A stretch of DNA of 43,125 bases from the NCBI RefSeq assembly GCF_020532645.1, contig NZ_JAJAUZ010000058.1:1-43125 (forward strand). Reading direction: 5' to 3'. The position numbers and the translations under genes are program-made. Under the pieces are notes generated by a model. It did no database searches. It had not been told where the DNA came from and saw only the letters and a list, made by a program, of their open reading frames with translations. Below are positions 39,468 through 43,125 of the stretch, one piece after another (the first letter of the stretch is position 1; each line of letters starts with the position of its first letter). Origin of the DNA: Streptomyces bambusae (GTDB taxonomy: Bacteria > Actinomycetota > Actinomycetes > Streptomycetales > Streptomycetaceae).

Positions 39468-40682
39468 TCATTCTCCGGATCGTCCGTCCCCGTCGGCTGC
39501 GTCGAGGATGCCCGGCAGGGCCCGTACGAACGCATCCGCCTCGGCCGCGGACAGCACGTACGGCGGCATGAGCCGTACGACGTCGGGGGCGGGTGCGTTG
39601 ACCAGGAAGCCGGCATCCTGAGCCGCCTGCTGCACCTTCTGTGCGAGGGGCTCGGTCAGCACGATACCCAGCAGCAGGCCGGCGCCGCGGACGTGGGAGA
39701 CCAGCGGGTGCTTCGGAACCGGACCGGATCCTTCGATTCCGCTGCGCAGCCGCTCGCCGGTCTCCTTGACCCGGTCGAGGAGGCCGTCGGCGGCGATGGT
39801 GTCGAGGACGGCGAGGCCGGCGGCGCAGGCCACCGGGTTCCCGCCGAAGGTGGTGCCGTGCTGGCCGGGCCTGAGCAGGTCGGCGGCGGGGCCGAAGGCC
39901 ACGGTGGCGCCGAGGGGCAGGCCGCCGCCGAGGCCCTTGGCGAGGGTGACGAGGTCGGCTTCGACGCCTTCGGCCTGGGCGGCGAACCAGTGGCCGGTGC
40001 GGCCGGTGCCGGTCTGCACCTCGTCGAGGACGAGCAGGGTGCCGGTGGCCGCGGTGATCTCGCGGGCGGCCCGCAGGTAGCCGGACGGGGGCACGACCAC
40101 GCCGTTCTCGCCCTGGATGGGCTCGATGATCACGAGGGCGGTGTCCTCGGTGACGGCGGCCCGCAGCGCGTCCGCGTCCCCGTACGGGACGTGGGTGACC
40201 TCGCCGGGCAGCGGCAGGAAGGGCTCCTGCTTGGCCGGCTGGCCGGTGAGGGCGAGGGCGCCCATGGTGCGGCCGTGGAAGCCGCCCCGGGTGGAGACCA
40301 TGTGGGTCCGGCCGGTGAGCCGGCCGATCTTGAAGGCGGCCTCGACCGCTTCTGCACCGGAGTTGCAGAAGAACACCCGGCCGTCGCGGCCGGACAGCTG
40401 GAGCAGCCGCTCGCCGAGGGCGAGGACGGGCTCGGAGGCGAACAGGTTGGAGACGTGGCCGAGGGTCGCGATCTGCTCGGAGACGGCGCGGACCACGGCC
40501 GGGTGGGCGTGTCCGAGCGCGTTGACCGCGATGCCGCCGACGAAGTCGGTGTACTGACGGCCGTCGGCGTCCCAGACCTGTGCGCCCTCGCCGCGGACCA
40601 GAGCCACGGCGGGGGTGCCGTAGTTGTCGGTCAGGGCGTTCTTCCAGCGCTGTGCGTAGGCCTCGTTGCCGGTGTCGTTCAC
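39468..40682 (-). CDS. argD: Acetylornithine aminotransferase
   Basis: A 404-residue class III aminotransferase. The PLP lysine is in TLAKGLGGGLPLGA, and FFCNSGAEAVEAAFK and LLVLDEVQTGTGRTG are the family blocks. It makes N-acetylornithine from the semialdehyde using glutamate. GTG at 40682 overlaps the argB stop by four bases (GTGA). Confidence 0.97.
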   Translation of the reverse strand: MNDTGNEAYAQRWKNALTDNYGTPAVALVRGEGAQVWDADGRQYTDFVGGIAVNALGHAHPAVVRAVSEQIATLGHVSNLFASEPVLALGERLLQLSGRDGRVFFCNSGAEAVEAAFKIGRLTGRTHMVSTRGGFHGRTMGALALTGQPAKQEPFLPLPGEVTHVPYGDADALRAAVTEDTALVIIEPIQGENGVVVPPSGYLRAAREITAATGTLLVLDEVQTGTGRTGHWFAAQAEGVEADLVTLAKGLGGGLPLGATVAFGPAADLLRPGQHGTTFGGNPVACAAGLAVLDTIAADGLLDRVKETGERLRSGIEGSGPVPKHPLVSHVRGAGLLLGIVLTEPLAQKVQQAAQDAGFLVNAPAPDVVRLMPPYVLSAAEADAFVRALPGILDAADGDGRSGE

Positions 40683-41596
40683 TGTGCTCCCCCTTCGTCT
40701 TCCGTTTCCGTGTCCGGCACGACCATCGTGCCGATGCCTTCGTCCGTGAAGATCTCCAGCAGGATGGCGTGCTGCACCCGGCCGTCGATCACGCGGGCGG
40801 TGTGCACGCCGTTGCGGACGGCGTGCAGGCAGCCTTCCATCTTCGGGACCATGCCGCTGGACAGTTCGGGCAGCAGCCGTTCCAGTTCGCTCGCCGTGAG
40901 CTGGCTGATGACCTCGTCGCTGGCCGGCCAGTCCGCGTACAGGCCCTCGACGTCGGTGAGGACCATCAGGGTCTCGGCGCCGAGCGCGGCGGCCAGGGCG
41001 GCGGCGGCGGTGTCGGCGTTCACGTTGTACACGTGGCCGTCGTCGGCGCTGCGCGCGATGGACGAGATCACCGGGATCCGGCCGTCGTCGAGGAGGGCCT
41101 CGATGGCGCCGGTCTCGATGGCGGTGATCTCGCCGACCCGGCCGATGTCGACGGGCTCGCCGTCGATCTGCGGGACGTGCTTGACGGCGGTGATGGTGTG
41201 GGCGTCCTCGCCGGTCATGCCGACGGCGAGCGGCCCGTGCTGGTTGAGCAGTCCGACCAGCTCGCGCTGGACCTGCCCGGCCAGCACCATCCGTACGACG
41301 TCCATGGCCTCGGGCGTGGTGACCCGCAGGCCCGCCTTGAACTCGCTGACCAGGCCCTGCTTGTCGAGCTGGGCGCTGATCTGCGGGCCGCCGCCGTGTA
41401 CGACGACGGGCTTGAGGCCGGCGTGCCGCAGGAAGACGACGTCCTGGGCGAAGGCCGCCTTCAGCTCTTCGTCGATCATGGCGTTGCCGCCGAACTTGAT
41501 CACGACCGTCTTGCCGTGGTGGCGGGTCAGCCAGGGCAGCGCCTCGATGAGGGTCTGCGCCTTGGGCAGGGCGGTGTGCTTGCGGGCAGTGCTCAT
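40679..41596 (-). CDS. argB: Acetylglutamate kinase
   Basis: A 305-residue kinase of the carbamate kinase fold: VIKFGGNAM and VVVHGGGPQI are the N-terminal glycine loops, and YNVNADTAAAALAAALG and LTDVEGLY are further blocks. It phosphorylates N-acetylglutamate and is usually the arginine-inhibited step. The tail DTETEDEGGAQ is acidic. The ATG at 41596 overlaps the argJ stop by four bases (ATGA). Confidence 0.97.
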   Translation of the reverse strand: MSTARKHTALPKAQTLIEALPWLTRHHGKTVVIKFGGNAMIDEELKAAFAQDVVFLRHAGLKPVVVHGGGPQISAQLDKQGLVSEFKAGLRVTTPEAMDVVRMVLAGQVQRELVGLLNQHGPLAVGMTGEDAHTITAVKHVPQIDGEPVDIGRVGEITAIETGAIEALLDDGRIPVISSIARSADDGHVYNVNADTAAAALAAALGAETLMVLTDVEGLYADWPASDEVISQLTASELERLLPELSSGMVPKMEGCLHAVRNGVHTARVIDGRVQHAILLEIFTDEGIGTMVVPDTETEDEGGAQ

Positions 41597-42750
41597 GAGC
41601 TGTACGCGCTGTTCTCGTGGACGTATTCGGCGGTCAGGTCGTTGGCCCAGATGACGGCGGACTCGGTGCCTGTGGCCAGGTCGGCGGTGATGCGGACCTC
41701 GCGGTCCTTCATGCTGACGAGTTCGCGGGGTTCGCCGACGGAGCCGTTCCGGCAGACCCAGACGCCGTTGATGGCGACGTTGAGGCGGTCCGGGTCGAAG
41801 GCGGCCTTGGTGGTGCCGATGGCGGACAGGACGCGGCCCCAGTTGGGGTCCTCGCCGTGGATGGCGCACTTGAGCAGGTTGTTGCGGGCGATCGAGCGGC
41901 CGACCTCGACGGCGTCGTCCTCGGTCGAGGCGTTCACCACCTCGATGCGGATGTCCTTGCTGGAGCCCTCGGCGTCGCCGATGAGCTGCCGGGCGAGGTC
42001 GTCGCAGACGGCCCGTACGGCCTCCGTGAACTCCTGCTCGTCGGGGACGGTGCCGGCGGCGCCGGAGGCGAGGAGGAGCACGGTGTCGTTGGTCGACATG
42101 CAGCCGTCGGAGTCGACCCGGTCGAACGTCGTACGGGTCGCGGCGCGCAGCGCCCGGTCCAGGGCGGTGCTGTCCACGTCGGCGTCGGTCGTCAGGACCA
42201 CGAGCATGGTGGCGAGGCCGGGGGCGAGCATGCCGGCGCCCTTGGCCATGCCGCCGACGGTCCAGCCGCTGCCGCCGGCGACCGCGGTCTTGTGGACGGT
42301 GTCGGTGGTCTTGATGGCGATGGCGGCGGCCTCGCCGCCGTCGGCGGTGAGGGCCGCGGCGGCCTGCTCGATGCCGGGCAGCAGCCGGTCCATCGGCAGC
42401 GGTACGCCGATGAGGCCGGTGGAGGCGACGGCGATCTCGCCGGCGTTGTGCTCGCCGCCGAGGACGGCGGCCGCCTTCTCGGCGGTGGCGTGGGTGTCCT
42501 GGAAGCCCTTGGGGCCGGTGCAGGCGTTGGCGCCGCCGGAGTTGAGGACGACCGCGGAGACCGCGCCGCCGCGCAGGACCTGCTCGGACCACAGGACGGG
42601 GGCCGCCTTCACACGGTTCGAGGTGAAGACGCCCGCGGCCGCCAGACGTGGCCCGTGGTTGACCACGAGGGCGAGGTCCGGGTTGCCGTTCTCCTTGATG
42701 CCCGCGGCGATGCCCGCGGCGGTGAATCCCTGTGCGGCCGTGACACTCAC
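41593..42750 (-). CDS. argJ: Ornithine acetyltransferase / glutamate N-acetyltransferase
   Basis: A 385-residue enzyme. The self-cleavage site is KGAGMLAPGLATMLVVLTTD: the bond before Thr in LATM is cut to give the two subunits and the catalytic Thr. It moves acetyl from acetylornithine to glutamate, so the acetyl group is recycled. If it can also use acetyl-CoA it would replace ArgA; that cannot be decided here. GTG at 42750 overlaps the argC stop (GTGA). Confidence 0.97.
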   Translation of the reverse strand: MSVTAAQGFTAAGIAAGIKENGNPDLALVVNHGPRLAAAGVFTSNRVKAAPVLWSEQVLRGGAVSAVVLNSGGANACTGPKGFQDTHATAEKAAAVLGGEHNAGEIAVASTGLIGVPLPMDRLLPGIEQAAAALTADGGEAAAIAIKTTDTVHKTAVAGGSGWTVGGMAKGAGMLAPGLATMLVVLTTDADVDSTALDRALRAATRTTFDRVDSDGCMSTNDTVLLLASGAAGTVPDEQEFTEAVRAVCDDLARQLIGDAEGSSKDIRIEVVNASTEDDAVEVGRSIARNNLLKCAIHGEDPNWGRVLSAIGTTKAAFDPDRLNVAINGVWVCRNGSVGEPRELVSMKDREVRITADLATGTESAVIWANDLTAEYVHENSAYSS

Positions 42751-43125
42751 GGTGCGACTCCGATCGTGGAAAGTCCCAGGCCCTCGTCGAGACCGAGGGC
42801 GATGTTCATGCTCTGCACCGCGCCGCCGGCGGTGCCCTTGGTGAGATTGTCGATCGCGCTGATGGCGATGATCCGTCCGGCGGCGGCGTCGTACGCGACC
42901 TGCACCTGAACGGCGTTGGAACCGTGGACGTGGGCGGTCGCCGGCCACTGGCCCTCGGGCAGCAGGTGGACGAACGGCTCGTCGGCGTACGCCTTCTCGT
43001 ACGCGGCGCGCACGCTCTCCGCCGTGGTGCCGGGGACGGCCTTCGCGGAGCAGGTGGCGAGGATGCCGCGGGGCATCGGCGCGAGCGTCGGCGTGAACGA
43101 CACGGACACCCGGGTGCCGGCCGCG
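42747..43125 (-). CDS. argC: N-acetyl-gamma-glutamyl-phosphate reductase, C-terminal part
   Basis: The frame runs off the right edge; only the last 126 residues or so are seen. DNLTKGTAGGAVQSMNIALGL is the conserved C-terminal substrate-side motif, and SVSFTPTLAPMPRGILATC precedes it. The NADPH domain and the catalytic Cys region lie outside the window. It reduces acetylglutamyl phosphate. First gene of the operon; its promoter is not visible. Confidence 0.95.
   Translation of the reverse strand, partial: AAGTRVSVSFTPTLAPMPRGILATCSAKAVPGTTAESVRAAYEKAYADEPFVHLLPEGQWPATAHVHGSNAVQVQVAYDAAAGRIIAISAIDNLTKGTAGGAVQSMNIALGLDEGLGLSTIGVAP

Overview
The window is a GC-rich, gene-dense piece of a Streptomyces core chromosome. 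The evidence is the codon bias with third-position G/C, the sporulation gene ssgB, SsgB-type proteins found only in sporulating actinomycetes, many GTG starts, 4-bp stop/start overlaps, and an order from ssgB to argGH and argCJBDR that I recognise from memory as Streptomyces core synteny. No phage, plasmid, insertion sequence, CRISPR array or classic secondary-metabolite cluster is visible.

Layout. 1-540: a degenerate 40-bp tandem repeat array next to tRNA-Val(CAC). 602-4781: a PGPGW membrane protein, ssgB, a CGNR zinc-finger protein, two small membrane proteins, a DsbA-like protein and a tandem GNAT acetyltransferase. 4842-6718: pabB-pabC, the p-aminobenzoate (folate) branch. 6895-7403: a tRNA cluster (Gly, Cys, three Val) with its own promoter and terminator. 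7530-12047: a TFIIB-type zinc-ribbon protein, an APH-type phosphotransferase, a small membrane protein flanked by strong hairpins, a tail-anchored Ser/Thr kinase and a TrmH-family methyltransferase. 12131-18740: three corrin genes: a CysG-type fusion, a giant BluB-CobT fusion and a CbiE-CbiT fusion. 18868-22697: a GNAT protein and the methionine importer metNIQ, preceded by a very short Cys/Met-rich upstream ORF that ends in CMCRMCAF. 22835-24864: two membrane proteins behind a DasR-like palindrome, then a small sigma factor paired with a GNAT protein. 24962-27069: a Tat-exported GlpQ with a candidate PHO box, divergent from a PlsC acyltransferase. 27139-31447: a beta-helix-like membrane protein, a tetR-MFS operon with a clear operator and a HAD-like protein. 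31501-34293: argG and argH. 34411-38850: a coupled pair of HEAT-repeat paralogues, a PPOX-fold protein and an L,D-transpeptidase-like protein. 38897-43125: argR, argD, argB, argJ and the 3' end of argC, transcribed leftward in the order C-J-B-D-R.

How the genes work together. ArgC, J, B, D make ornithine, ArgG and ArgH convert citrulline to arginine, and ArgR represses; a palindrome typical of ARG boxes covers the -10 of argG. The corrin genes cover three steps of B12 synthesis (precorrin-2 formation, ring methylation/decarboxylation, lower ligand synthesis and activation), and B12-dependent methionine synthesis is a plausible link to the nearby metNIQ importer. The most interesting signal is the apparently leaderless Cys/Met-rich upstream ORF before metNIQ, with an 8-bp-arm palindrome just upstream of its promoter. 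This looks like a translation-sensing attenuator and is not covered by any riboswitch pattern I can see. All functions are inferred by reading motifs; no database search was possible.
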